The position numbers and the translations under genes are program-made. A DNA stretch of 64,000 bases from contig NW_026251745.1 in NCBI RefSeq assembly GCF_025024155.1, positions 248,001 through 312,000 of the forward strand, given 5' to 3'. This DNA is from Gamsiella multidivaricata. Taxonomy: Eukaryota; Mortierellomycota; Mortierellomycetes; Mortierellales; Mortierellaceae. This document shows, piece by piece, positions 20,122 to 31,090 of this stretch; position 1 is the first letter of the stretch, and each line of letters starts with the position of its first letter. The notes under the pieces were generated by a model. That model searched no databases, was not told the origin of the DNA, and saw nothing but the letters and a program-made list of their open reading frames with translations.

Positions 20122-23100
20122 CTGCACCACAATCGACTGTTTGCAGTTCGACACCTAGCAGACGTACAAGCAGAAGAGCACATCTCAACACTTTTTCTGC
20201 GTTTGAACGACAACAGCATAGTGGGACGGGCGAGTCGTGTTCGTTTATTTCAGCTCCAACTACGATAGTGCACCACCGTTTGTCCCACAAAGGCTCCAGA
20301 ACGAGTGCAGGGCTTTAAGCACTGCTTGATCAGCCAGATATGCAAAATTATGGCGGACCGACAGATCACCTTCGACGTTACGATGGCATCGGAGATGGAC
20401 CTTTCCCAGCATGCGATTACTATTGAGGATTGGATCGGTGATAGACTGACCGAAGAGATCAGAATAGGGCTTGGAGCTGTTGGAGTATTTTTTATTGATT
20501 AGATTCTGAACACTACTCACACAGAATTAGCAAGTTGGCAAACGTTTAGACAGCGGTTCAACGTGCGAACGGTAGCCTCTCCGCCTTGGTTCCAGGCAGG
20601 AATTGCAGGCGATCGTGCACGGGGGCGATTATGTCCAAGAAGCTACTGCACAATGGATTGATGAGCTACTGGAGGAATTACCATCCGATCTGGAAGAGCC
20701 ACAGGCGCCAAATGACTTGGACGAAGATGAGCAGCCCGCCGCTGTGCATCCAGCACCAGTTGACAATTTAGACAGGGCGGTATCACCTCTACCTGTAGGG
20801 GATACTGCGACTGCCGACGATGACAGCGTGCCCGACGAAGCTGCGAGTGAGGAGGAAAGGTCCGAAGGCGGAGGAGATAACAATGCAGAACAACCGATGG
20901 ATCAACCACCACTGGAGGAAGACAATGGAGAGCAGAACAACGGTTTGCTGTCGTCTCAGGAAATTCTCAACTTGGATCCGGAAACTGCGCTCTTCACACC
21001 GCGAGTCCAAGAGACGCTCAGCCAGCGTAGCGTAAGGAAGCAGGAATACATTCGACGTGCTATGGTAAACATGACAGGCAGTCGACTGCGTAATCAAGAC
21101 GACTTGGACCGTGCTTTCGACAGAGAAGAGCACAGACTCGATCAACAATGGATTAAACAGAAGCGGGCACAACTGAAAGTAGTACAGAGGCACCTTCGGC
21201 AACAAATGCAGCAGGCAGAACAGCAAACACGGGAACAACAGCGACAATTGGAAGAGGAGCGGCGGCGGGCAGAACAGCAAGAGAGTGACCGACAGCGGCA
21301 GCTGGAAGAGGAGCGGCAGCAGGAGAAGCAACAGCAGGAGGAGCAACGACGCCTGCGGGACATCGAGAGACGGGCTCGATACAGAGAAGAACGATGAAGA
21401 CGACGCCATTTATATCGTAGATATATGAATGTGGATGCAGAGGCGTGTATAGACCACTTGCATGAGGATGCGCACAAGGCGGTGGACAATATGACGACAC
21501 CTGTTCGCCAACCATTGCCGGCAGTATCAGATGAAATTGAGCGAGATTTACTGGGATTGGCGCTCCAGGTACCAACAATCCAGCAAATTCGGAAAGCTAG
21601 GAGACGTTTGCAAACACATCGAAGGCTTCACTTCTGCTCGGATGGGTCAGTGATTCACAACGGCACAGAGCAGGTCCCTGCAGCATTCGGAGTTGTCGTT
21701 TCTGTGGATGGTGGTCCCTACACAACGGCGTTCAGTGGACGGGTCGGTGGATACGCGTCGTCAACAATTGCAGAGATGTTTGGGCTCTTGGCAACAATTC
21801 TTATCAGCCCAAGGGAAGAGAACGTCGACATCTACATCGACAATCTCACAGTTGTCAACAATTTCAAGGAGTTGGTGCAGCAGCGGGATTCAGCAACAGC
21901 AAGGCAGCGTTTGAGATCTGCAGATGCACAGTGGTAGGCGATGGTGCATTATGCCTTCTTGCAACAAGGACAAGGTATATCTGTGCATTGGGTACGAGGA
22001 CATGCTGGACACCGTGGCAACGAGGCTGCAGACACTGTTGCCAAGGCAGCACATGGGATCGATACAGGACTATGGAGGCTAGACGCAACGCAGCACCATG
22101 ATTTGAAATGCCACGCACAGTTTGCAACACACAGTGCAGACCTGGACTTGAGGAGGATACTGAAGCTGCAGTCCGCGGTACGGCACCATTATCAGTGGAC
22201 ATTGCAGCATCGAACGAGGACCTACATCAAGGATTGGCGGTCGGTAGCATGGGCGCCCACGCTGCGGATCTTACACGATAACAACCCACCAAAGCGCTTA
22301 TATACCAGCCTGGAAGACTGTCGTTTACGTTCGCACAGGATCAAGAAGTTGCATGGAGATTTGCCGACATTGCAGGCGATGAAGAAACGACATCCAGATA
22401 CCTACCAAACGGACATATGTCGTAGGTGTGAGAGGGAACCAGAGACGAACGATCATCTTTGGCGTTGTTCAGCTACCTTGTGCGACCAGCGACAAGAGTG
22501 GAGGGACGCGGTGGAGGAAGTGGAGTTGAATGGATATCGTGCATGGAGACAGGCAGTGCGAAAATGGGAACAGGAGAGAGAGGAGGCCGAACGGAAGGAC
22601 AAGCCCTTCACTGCGATTTGTCCCAACTTCTCGGCAACAGGAACGAAGGCTATCTGGGAGTCGATGCAGTGGATTCAGGGGATGGCGGAAAGACGAGGGA
22701 CATATCGGGTTGCGGAAGGAGAGGAGCCGGAGAGTGAGGCAGATTGGGAGGTCAAGGACTTATACCGAGGTTTGGTGCCAATGAGACTCATTGAGACCTG
22801 GAAGCAGCTATTTACCACCACCAAGTGGATTGCGACGATCATGGTGACAAAGTTCGTGAGCAGGATCGAAGAATTTGGCAGGACCAAGATATGGAACAAA
22901 CGATGCGAGGACACTGTCGCCTGGGAAAAGTCAGTTGGAATCACCTTCATGAGCAAACGCGCCGGAGGACGCAACGGTGATCGGGGACACCAACGTAGCG
23001 TTAATGATTTCTCTGATTTGAAAGGGAGACGGTTACTTGCAACGGAGATCCAGGAAGGTAGACGGACCGCGGATTATAGGGTGCTGCAGCATTGCTTGGG

Positions 23101-23387
23101 GCGAGGGAAGTTGGACATAATGGAGGGGTTATTCGGTTTAAAAACAACTTTATTAACATTGGATCTGGATTAGGAGACGTGTATCGCGCAACAGGTCACG
23201 CAGGAGTTAGGTTAGGCTAGCTATGCGACATGGGTTATGAATTTGACGCTTCAAGCCAACATAGTTGGTAGGGGATGCGGCTCTGCCGTGCATGGAAGGC
23301 ATCTATGGCTTCAAGGCCTTTGCGGACCATGCGTCGCGTGCTCATGGGGATTTATGTTAATAAAAAAAAAAAAAAAAAAAAAAAAAA
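20122..23387 (+). mobile_element. 5'-truncated non-LTR (LINE) retrotransposon with RNase H domain
   Basis: The element starts at 20122 inside the connector downstream of the reverse transcriptase and ends in a run of about 26 A at 23362-23387. It is flanked by the 16-bp duplication, so it inserted by target-primed reverse transcription. No endonuclease or reverse transcriptase motifs remain, as expected of 5' truncation. The remaining part carries a long coiled-coil, Gln/Glu-rich segment, an RNase H domain and a C-terminal zinc knuckle. The reading frame is broken near 20510-20600 and by two stops. The identical flanks and intact tail suggest a fairly recent insertion. Confidence 0.9.
20603..23173 (+). 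pseudogene. LINE ORF2 C-terminal part: coiled coil, RNase H and CCHC knuckle, two stops
   Basis: One frame runs from 20603 to 23173 and is interrupted only by TGA at 21395-21397 and TAG at 21935-21937. The first part is acidic, then Gln/Glu/Arg-rich and clearly coiled-coil (about 21130-21395). The RNase H domain follows: CSDGSVIHNG, AEMFGLLATIL, YIDNLTVVNN and then, after the TAG, VRGHAGHRGNEAAD. These supply the Asp, Glu, Asp, His and Asp of the active site. The C-terminal ICRRCEREPETNDHLWRC has C-x2-C-x7-H-x4-C spacing, like the zf-RVT knuckle of LINE ORF2 proteins. As read, it cannot produce the joined protein. Confidence 0.85.
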
Positions 23388-23403
23388 TCTTTTAGTGCAT
23401 GCC
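23388..23403 (+). repeat. LINE target-site duplication, right copy
   Basis: TCTTTTAGTGCATGCC, identical to 20106-20121, immediately follows the polyA tail. Confidence 0.88.
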
Positions 23404-23798
23404 TTTTTTGTCTTGTTTTCGTTCCCTTCACCATGGCCCGCCATCTTTTAATACATTGCTTACACCGCGTCAGTCCTTGCTGTATTTCTTTATCTTCATT
23501 ACGATTTCCTCCTTTGTCCTTTTTTTTTTTTTTTTTTTTACGGTAGCCGTAAATATGTTGTTGCTTAGCAACATGTATCATATTCGTGATTATGAGAGCT
23601 CCCAAGAGGGAGGGAATGAATGGTCAATACGGCTCTGCGCTTTGTTGGACGAAAGAATGAGAGACAGACAGAAGCAAGCCGAGGAAGACAGAGAAAGACA
23701 AAGAAAGAGAATAGAGGGAGCTACCAGTCTCAATCGTAGGTATCCAAAATGACGAGGCCCCTTGTCTTCATTTATTTTTTTTATGTCTGCTTCATTTT
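23404..23798. other. Short intergenic region with T19 tract
   Basis: Contains a T run at about 23521-23539. An open frame in the right half is rich in Arg/Glu and has no other support. Serves as the 3' flank of the minus-strand phosphatase gene. Confidence 0.35.
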
Positions 23799-26700
23799 TC
23801 AGTTCCCAATATAGTACATGTTCAGACTATGGACCTCCTTCGCGATTCCGGGCCAGCCCATAGGATCAAATCTCCCTCGCAGCCTTTGCTCCCATTGCAA
23901 TAATTCGTACATGAAAAGCAGGTTCGGCTGAATGATTACGCTGAGGCGACGTGCCCGCACCAGCAAATACGCATCCACGAGCGAAAGGTTGTAGTGCGCC
24001 ATCAGATAGGCAATGACAATTGTTGCTGAACGAGAAACACCCACACGGCAGTGGATCAGAACTCGGGCATTGGTTCTCCTTGCCTCATCTACTCATATTC
24101 ATACAATCAAAAAGATATTAGCAGCTGACAGAATAATGTCAAAGAGCAGAAAGCAATTAGTGAGTACGAACAATGCAGCAAAGGCGCTTACCAACAAAGT
24201 CGACACAGTTCTCGAGATGTCTCCATAGCGAATCAACGCCGTTGTCAAACATGTCGTCCACCAGCTTAACCATGAATCGTGAAGCTGTCTGCTTTGCGCA
24301 CGATCCTGTGCTCTCCTGCCCGCCATCGCTTTCTCCTCCTTCCAATCCTTCAGTCGCGAAGTGGCTTACTCCTTGCATGGAAGACACGTCCCTCAGATCC
24401 CCATCCAGTCCATACGCTTCTTCACCAACGCTGAGCACATATTGGATCCCCAGACTCTTCAGCAATCCAGGGTTGGATGCATGCGCCAAGTTGCCGAGAT
24501 ATAAAAATGGCAAGATCCTGGAGGGGAACGAGCCTTCAAATTCGGGATGATAGAACCACCCAAAGCGCTCCTCGTGTCCCGGCTTCGCAAACGGTCGCTG
24601 AATAGCCAGTTCCTGATCGCGATCGGGCATGGGTTCAATGCCTTCCATCACAATAGAAGAGCTCTGCTGCTGCTGCTGCTGCTCCTGCTGTTGCGGGGAT
24701 GATGTATTTGACATGTTCAGCAAAGACGAGAAAAAGGAGGACGATGATGACGATACAGATGAAGATAGTGATGACAATCCAGAGGATGGAGACGTGGATC
24801 CTGGTTCTGTTCGCCGTGCAATGGACTCTGATGATGGTACGGCTGAGGCCAAGGCTGAAGCTGCGTTTGACGCCATACCTTTCCATCTTGCTGCCGCCTC
24901 CTGATCTGTCTTTTCCAAGAGAATACGCTGCCAGATCTGGTTCTCGACCTCGAGCATCATGATGGCATCGTTGGGGTATACAAAGAAACTGCGTCCAAGA
25001 TCCGTCTGCAGCTTGACATAGGCCTCGGCCAGCGAGATTCGATAGTAGATCATAACAACAGACAGCGCCAAAAGTGCCGATTCCGTATAGCCGTCAACGC
25101 AATGAATCAAAACCTGATGGTGCTGCTGGGGTCTCACGCTACCGATTGCGGCGTTGGCGCTGGAACAGGTGGTTGAAGGCGAGGATTCGGGGTTGGTGAC
25201 CGAGTGGATGAAGAACGCCATGTTGATCAGATTTGAAGTCTGGACCTTCAGCATCGAGTTGGTCATCAGTTGGCCCCTAACAAGTCCCGCAGCGGTGGCC
25301 CTTCGCATCGCATGATTCGACGGCACATCCACACTGTCCTGTCGTGCGAAGCTGGAGAGAGAGGAAGCCGAGGGCGGGAATGCGTCTGGGCTGATTCCTG
25401 CAGCCAATGTGCCCAAGCACTCCAGATGGAATATCTCCTTAGAAGACAAGGGTGCGAGGGAACAGGCCACGTTGTGCTTGATCCTGTCCAGGGTCATGGT
25501 TGTGGGTGCGTTGGCATTGGAGCGACACTCGACACAGATGGAGGGCTGGAGATTGGCGTGGTTGGTAAAGGACGGAGGGGTCAGAGGCGGGTATTCGCTC
25601 TCCTCTGGTGGTGGAGTAGATGGTATGGCCGATGAGTCCTTGGAGAGTGTGCGGGGGATCGAGGGGAAGAAGTATGAGGAGAAGGATGTCCCTGGAGAGA
25701 CAGGCGTCGCCAGTGAGGACGAGTCCGAGTTGGCGGACGGGACATCGGTGTTATTTCCAAGCTATGCGAGACAATAACGAGACAATAACGAGACATAGAT
25801 GAAATAGACTAAGGGGTTAGGAACGGTGCAGTACGCGTTCTTTTTAGGCTGTCGCCACCAAAAAAGAGTGTCTCTGTGAAGCCTTTTTTAGAACGCGTGT
25901 TTCCTGTCGCGTGCCCTGGCTGCTGATTGGTCGATTCGGATCTTTTTTAGTCCCTTTAGGCAGCGCTGGTTTTCGGTCGCACCGGATGGCACATGGCACA
26001 ACCAATGCATGCACAAACATGCATAACAAGCATGAAAAAAAATAAGGAGCGGGTAGTCTGTAAAGAATCGCGGCACGCAGAAACGCTTGTTACACTCGAT
26101 CAAACGGAATGATAGGGTGTGGGCAAGGATATGTCAATGCCATTTCCTACTCCGTTCTCTGCAGCTCCGCCGCCAAACTTACCCAGATACCAGGTGCAAT
26201 CTCGGAGGCTCGTGTCAGCAATGCCATCTGCTCCCGCTCCTGCTCCCAAAAGTCGACCTTGTGCCTGCTTGCCTTGCCTCCACTTGTGACACCGACCAGC
26301 TCTGGGTATTTGGTCTCGAAGGCCGCAAACGTATCTGCTCATTTAGTGGATATAAAACGAGGATATGGTCAGCATACAACATTGGTAAACCTCCTCTCTA
26401 CAGCGTCGATCAGTTTATACTGGTGGTAAATAATGGTGCCTTCCCTTAGGAGAGCTAGCATCCTTTTCTCTTGGATTCATGCATCATGCCTTGCGTTGGT
26501 TGATGTCTGTCTGTGTAATCCTTCCCATCCATTTTTAGGGCTCTTGTATTTAGTCCTCCCACTTTGTTTACGCCATCTATCCCCGCTCTTTTTCGCCAAC
26601 GATCCTATCCTTTTTCTCTCCCAAAGGTCAGTTTCGGTGCGTCGTTACATGATGCGTGTTAAAACTCTTATTCGTGCTAGGCATTGTTGCTGTGCTGGAG

Positions 26701-27864
26701 GTCGCTGTAATTGCGTATTTCCCCATCACCCTCTGCCGCTTCTTCTCCAGGAAGCAGGAAGGGAAAAAAAAAAAATTACACCACATGCTCAGGTAGCACA
26801 TGCAAGTATACCTTACCTGTCAAAATAAGCGTTTGGCGTCTGGACTCTTCGGTCATTTCAGGGTACTGTTCCTTCATGCTTTTCCAGACTTCATCCTGTG
26901 CAGTCGAAATTTGCTTCGCAAGTTGCAGGAGAGCCGGGTCCTGTTCGCCCTCTTTAGCGTAGATGATCAAGTCAGACAAAAGTGCGTATCGAGGCACCTG
27001 AATCTTGAAGTTTCGGATGTTGATTCCCTCGCTGAGCGATTGCAGAAACGAACTCGAATAGATAGTCGAGGCTGCTTGCGCGTCACCCCCTTTGAAAATG
27101 GACGTTGTCGCGTTCGTTGTGTTGGTGAAGGAGGGCAATGTGGTTGAGGAGAGCGACGAGGACGAGAACGAGGAGTTGGTTGAGTCGTCTGTAATGTCGG
27201 CCCAATCAGAATCGCGTCCCACTTCCTCCTGACTAGAATCAAGGCTCGGCTGTTGATCTTGCTTTTGCTGTTGCTGTTGCTGTTGAGCTGCGGGTACCGT
27301 CGAGTATTGGTGGTGGACTTGTGGATGGTTGTTGATATCCTGCGGAACAGAATTGTGATAAAAATTGCTGTTACTGCCATTACCATTGTTGCTGCTGCTG
27401 CCACTACCAACTGAGCCTTGGAAGCCAGACGGTCGCGGGGCAAGCTGAAGGATCTCGGATGGGCTCACGGACCCTACGAGGCGACCCAGGTCATGCTCAC
27501 TCGCATGAACAAACATCAATCCGCGGTGCTCTGGGATGGGAAGTTTGGTCGCTGTTGGACGAGTGGCGACCCCGTTTTCATCAAACAGCGCTCCGGTATA
27601 ATGATGGTGTTCGATACCGAAAAAGTAGTTTTGGGCGCCGCTTGTGCCATCGACGCCATGTAGCCATGGAAACATGGATTTTGAAGGTAGGGGCGTCGAG
27701 ATGAATTCCTGGTGGAGCTGGAAGAGCTGGTCTGCACTGATAGCTCGGACAGGCGGGAGCGAGTTTGTGAGGGGGAAGGATGAGCATGAGGCTGGAACTG
27801 GTTCGACTGGCGAGGGAATGGTCCCGGTGTGACATTCCTCAGGAGGGAGGGCCGCTGCGACCAT
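23799..27864 (-). CDS. PPS1: PPS1-type dual-specificity protein phosphatase
   Basis: Four exons: 27864-26817, 26334-26183, 25761-24192 and 24091-23799, giving 1020 residues. The N-terminal part has the conserved FPWLHGVDGT, FFGIEHHH, RGLMFVHAS and INIRNFKIQVPRYALLSDL. Exon 2 joins exon 3 as EIAPGIWLGNNTDV, a PPS1 hallmark. A first phosphatase-like domain has HCVDGYTES (about 615), where the arginine of the C-x5-R loop is replaced, so it is probably inactive. After a Ser/Gln-rich linker the C-terminal domain has the intact loop HCRVGVSRS (about 937) and the usual AYLLVRARR. Budding-yeast Pps1 is a dual-specificity phosphatase linked to S phase. Two introns are unusually long for this window (482 and 421 bp). 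Confidence 0.88.
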
Positions 27865-30738
27865 TCTCTTTATTCTTTATAAGGTTTTTTTCAAGTGCGA
27901 GATGTGGGGTAAGAAGAGCCAGGTTGCCGGGGCGGAGTGGACGATGAATGAGAAATAAAAGGGAAAAGGGAAGAAGGATTGCAATGGGTGAGAGAAGGAT
28001 GATGACAGGGTGCAGTAGAGAAAGGGCAAAGAAGGAAAGGAAGGGAAGACCACGGTGGTACATAGTACAATTGGCGCTGCTGGTGGGGTTGGGATGGGAG
28101 GTAGCGGCCACATAAGGTTCGTCCTTAACTTCTGTGCGCTGTTCGAGTGGACCAAAACAAGCAACCACGACCACGCGCTTCAAGGCAGAGCAAGCGAGGG
28201 GGTTGGTTCGTTGCTTAGTCCCACCGCCCTCTGCATGCTACTCTATAGCCTACACTGGACACGCACCGACATTCATGCACACGATCATGCTATGCCCGTA
28301 CCCACAATCATGCTATGCCCACATTCACATTCACACTCATATACCTGCTGTATCACACCAGGTCATTCAAAACGGTTCATCTGGAGTGAGAAAAACGTCG
28401 AGGTAGACGTATCGGCTGAGGGTGAGAAAAAAACCCTGTCAAGGGAGACAGATGCCGCATAGACTATTTATGCAAACCGAAACCTGGGTTACGATACGGG
28501 AAAAAAAAATGGCTGCAGTAAGTTGTAAGATAGACTACAAAGGCAGAGGATGGGAGTATGGTGGGCAAATGGGAGGGCTATGCTTTGCTTATAGGATGTC
28601 GACGCTCTCATGTTTGGACACAAAGTCTGCAGCGCTAGCGAATGAGTCCAATAAGGTGATCCAGACCAGTCCCTCCAGAGGCTGGTTGGTGAGTGGATCC
28701 CATGCCGTAGCTCGTCACTCCGTATTGCCTGAGATAGAACATATAAGCTCCTTCTGCAAGCCCCAATCTTGTAATCCCACCAAATGCTCTTGCCGAGGGG
28801 TTGCCTAGGACGCGATTTGATTGGGTGACCTCGTCTGCTTACCTGATGCCGCTAGCCCACTCTGCAGGAGAAAAGAGGGTAAAGATATCCATGGGAGGCC
28901 CTATGTGCGGGCAAAATACTGTCAATTCCATAGCCCTATGATATTGTCAGTACCATCCACGGCGGACCTGTTCTTTCTTGCAAACTAAAGAATTGTGGAA
29001 ATGACGTGGAGCGAGGGACCGTACTAAATGGGCAGAGGTGTTGGCGCACCGTGAGGGCTACATCTGTATTATGTATATTTATCTCAAAGACCCATGTTTC
29101 CAAGCGCGCACAGCAGCGCCAATGGGCTACACAGCACCAATGAAGACAGGTCTCAGACCTGGGCGTATTTTCGCTCTAGAAACAGAGCACAGGAATCTTA
29201 GGTTTGAAACAGAATCTATATTACACCGCCGATGGCCTATCGTTTCTTCAGCCTCATCTGACAAGCGATGTCGGGTGTGTCCTTGACGCGTCTTCAAGCT
29301 TAAACTGTTCAGCCGCCTACGCGAGAACCCAGGGACTCATTCCCGATTTCAATGCAACTTCTTACTCCGGCTCTTGTTCGTGGCCCCCGAGGTCCAATTG
29401 CTTGACACAACTAACCCCACCTATCGTGGGAACCACAGCATATGGGATTCAAAGGCACAGAGGCTTCCACACCACGAACAACCCCACAACTCCTTTTATT
29501 CCAGAAGATGACCCTTCCGCTGGTTATCCGGATCCCGTCATAAATTTCACAGGCAAGGTACTGCACTAAAAGGAAGGTAAACGGCTGAATCTTTGTTGGC
29601 ACTCACGAATATTGCCACTTACTATTCGGGCAGTAATATAATATCGAAACGAATCATGCTCTTCAAGTCTTGAGAGCTCAAAACTATCCCAACAAGCCCC
29701 ATCCGTTGGCATAAATGGGTCTTGACCTTTTTACAGAGAACGTGGTCTGGATGAGTTGGAGGAGGCTTAATTACCAATCTTCCTTGTTAACTGAACACAA
29801 ACACTGTTCAACTCAGCACGGAAGAGCCGTAGCATGCATGCAGCCATAGTCTATGACCACTCGCATACCTGTAAGATGTATGTGCCGCTGACTTTATTTC
29901 CATGGAAGAAAAAAAAGGCCGCATGCTCCCCTAGCTTTGCGCTGCAGTTCCTTTTGTCCCACTCAGCATTCAGAGACCTCGGCCTGCCGTGTCGAACGAA
30001 TTGATAGAGCGCTCGCGATTTCTACCCCGATCAAGGTCCTCCTCTGCGCCCCGTCCGATAATGCTGCACCGGGGACAATGGCGTGCATCCAATTTTGCGT
30101 GAAATCGGAATGGAATAACCTTAACTTTATTTTCCTATACAGAACAGCCAGTCCGCACGCGCGCAATTGCTTCTCCTGTATCTCCTCTGTGCATGTTACG
30201 AGTGAGCAGTATACGTTACAATACACCCCCTCACTCAGCACCGGCATAGCTTGATACTCGCCTCAAGGTACTGACTGTGTTCCCAGATCGTATAACCGCC
30301 TGTCTGACGTGCGAACACGTTATTTTCGGACGCATCCTTCCTCGTCCCACGCCACTGAGTCTTGCTTTCCATTGGCTGGCGCCCTTTCAGTAGGTGTGGC
30401 CAGGGCTAGAAATGAGGCGTGTTCGATGCTGCTGTCACTGCCCGACAGCCTATAAAAACCCCTTCCTCGCACCCTTGTTCTTTTCTGCCCATCAGCATCA
30501 GCTTCCACCTCATCTTCCAAATACTCCTCCACCCTCAAAACCACCTCCTTTCTCGTAAGTATCCACATCTATTTCACCTCCCACATCCAGTCTGAGCTAC
30601 TCATTTCATCGAACTAACGCGCTCTCATTTCCCCTAAACTTCATCCGTGCATCGTCCTTCCCAAATCGACCTACGGCTGAACCCACCTCCGTAATAACGA
30701 TTCTTCTCCCAGACGCGTCTCGACAGGTATCCAGCAAC
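27865..30738. other. Long gene-poor region and 5' region of the secreted protein gene
   Basis: No gene I can defend. At about 28283-28345 there are imperfect repeats of CATGCTATGCCC and CACATTCACA. An open frame at about 29204-29569 reads as a Pro/Thr/Ser-rich chain with several N-x-T/S sites but has no start context, family or splice support. The last 290 bp hold the TATA box (30451) and a likely 5'-UTR intron of the gene at 30739. Confidence 0.4.
30451..30458 (+). promoter_or_regulatory. TATA box and 5'-UTR intron of the secreted-protein gene
   Basis: TATAAAAA at 30451 is followed by a CT-rich leader. A consensus donor TCGTAAGT (GT at 30555) and acceptors CGACAG (30726) or ATCCAG (30734) suggest a 5'-UTR intron of about 172-180 bp ending just before the ATG at 30739. 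Splicing is inferred only from the sites. Confidence 0.5.
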
Positions 30739-30990
30739 ATGCACAAGTCTCTGGTTCTCCTCGGTGCTTTCCTTTTCAGCGCTGTCGCTGTCCAGGCCGG
30801 TCCTCTCCCCGGTGGCTCCTGGTGCAACAAGCCCAAGAACGAGCCCTTCTGGGGCGCTTCCACCACCAGCTGCTGCAACGGTTGGATGGACAGCAACCGC
30901 CGTTGCCACGACATCCCCAACTGCCAGGCTTTCTACACCTGCTGCATCGACAAGTGGCACAGCGCCAACAAGCCCACCGACTCGTGCTAG
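30739..30990 (+). CDS. Small secreted cysteine-rich protein (83 residues)
   Basis: It begins with a clear signal peptide: MHKSLVL, a hydrophobic core, and VQA before a likely cut after residue 20. The mature chain of about 63 residues has eight cysteines at 29, 45, 46, 56, 62, 68, 69 and 83 (C-x15-CC-x9-C-x5-C-x5-CC-x13-C), enough for four disulfides. Nearly all codons end in C or G, unlike the surrounding DNA, and a strong TATA box stands 288 bp upstream, so high expression is likely. AAATAAAG near 31079 can serve for polyadenylation. I do not recognise the family. It could be a cell-surface, defence or effector protein; function is not assigned. Confidence 0.8.
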   Translation: MHKSLVLLGAFLFSAVAVQAGPLPGGSWCNKPKNEPFWGASTTSCCNGWMDSNRRCHDIPNCQAFYTCCIDKWHSANKPTDSC

Positions 30991-31090
30991 GGGCTGATGT
31001 CCTCTTTGTGACCCCATGTAGCACCTTCCTAACTCTCCCAAGGGAACTGCGCTCCTGGAATTATCTGTACCAATGAAAGAAATAAAGAGT

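Noticed and set aside
20789..21409. Long leucine-rich open frame on the minus strand of the LINE
   Set aside because: It is the antisense of the Gln/Glu-rich coiled coil; composition explains the open frame.
23399..23752. Open frame of 117 residues after the LINE
   Set aside because: It runs through a T19 tract and low-complexity Arg/Glu sequence with no other support.
29204..29569. Possible secreted-type protein of 121 residues
   Set aside because: No signal peptide, no start context, no homologous motif. Kept only as a note in the intergenic entry.
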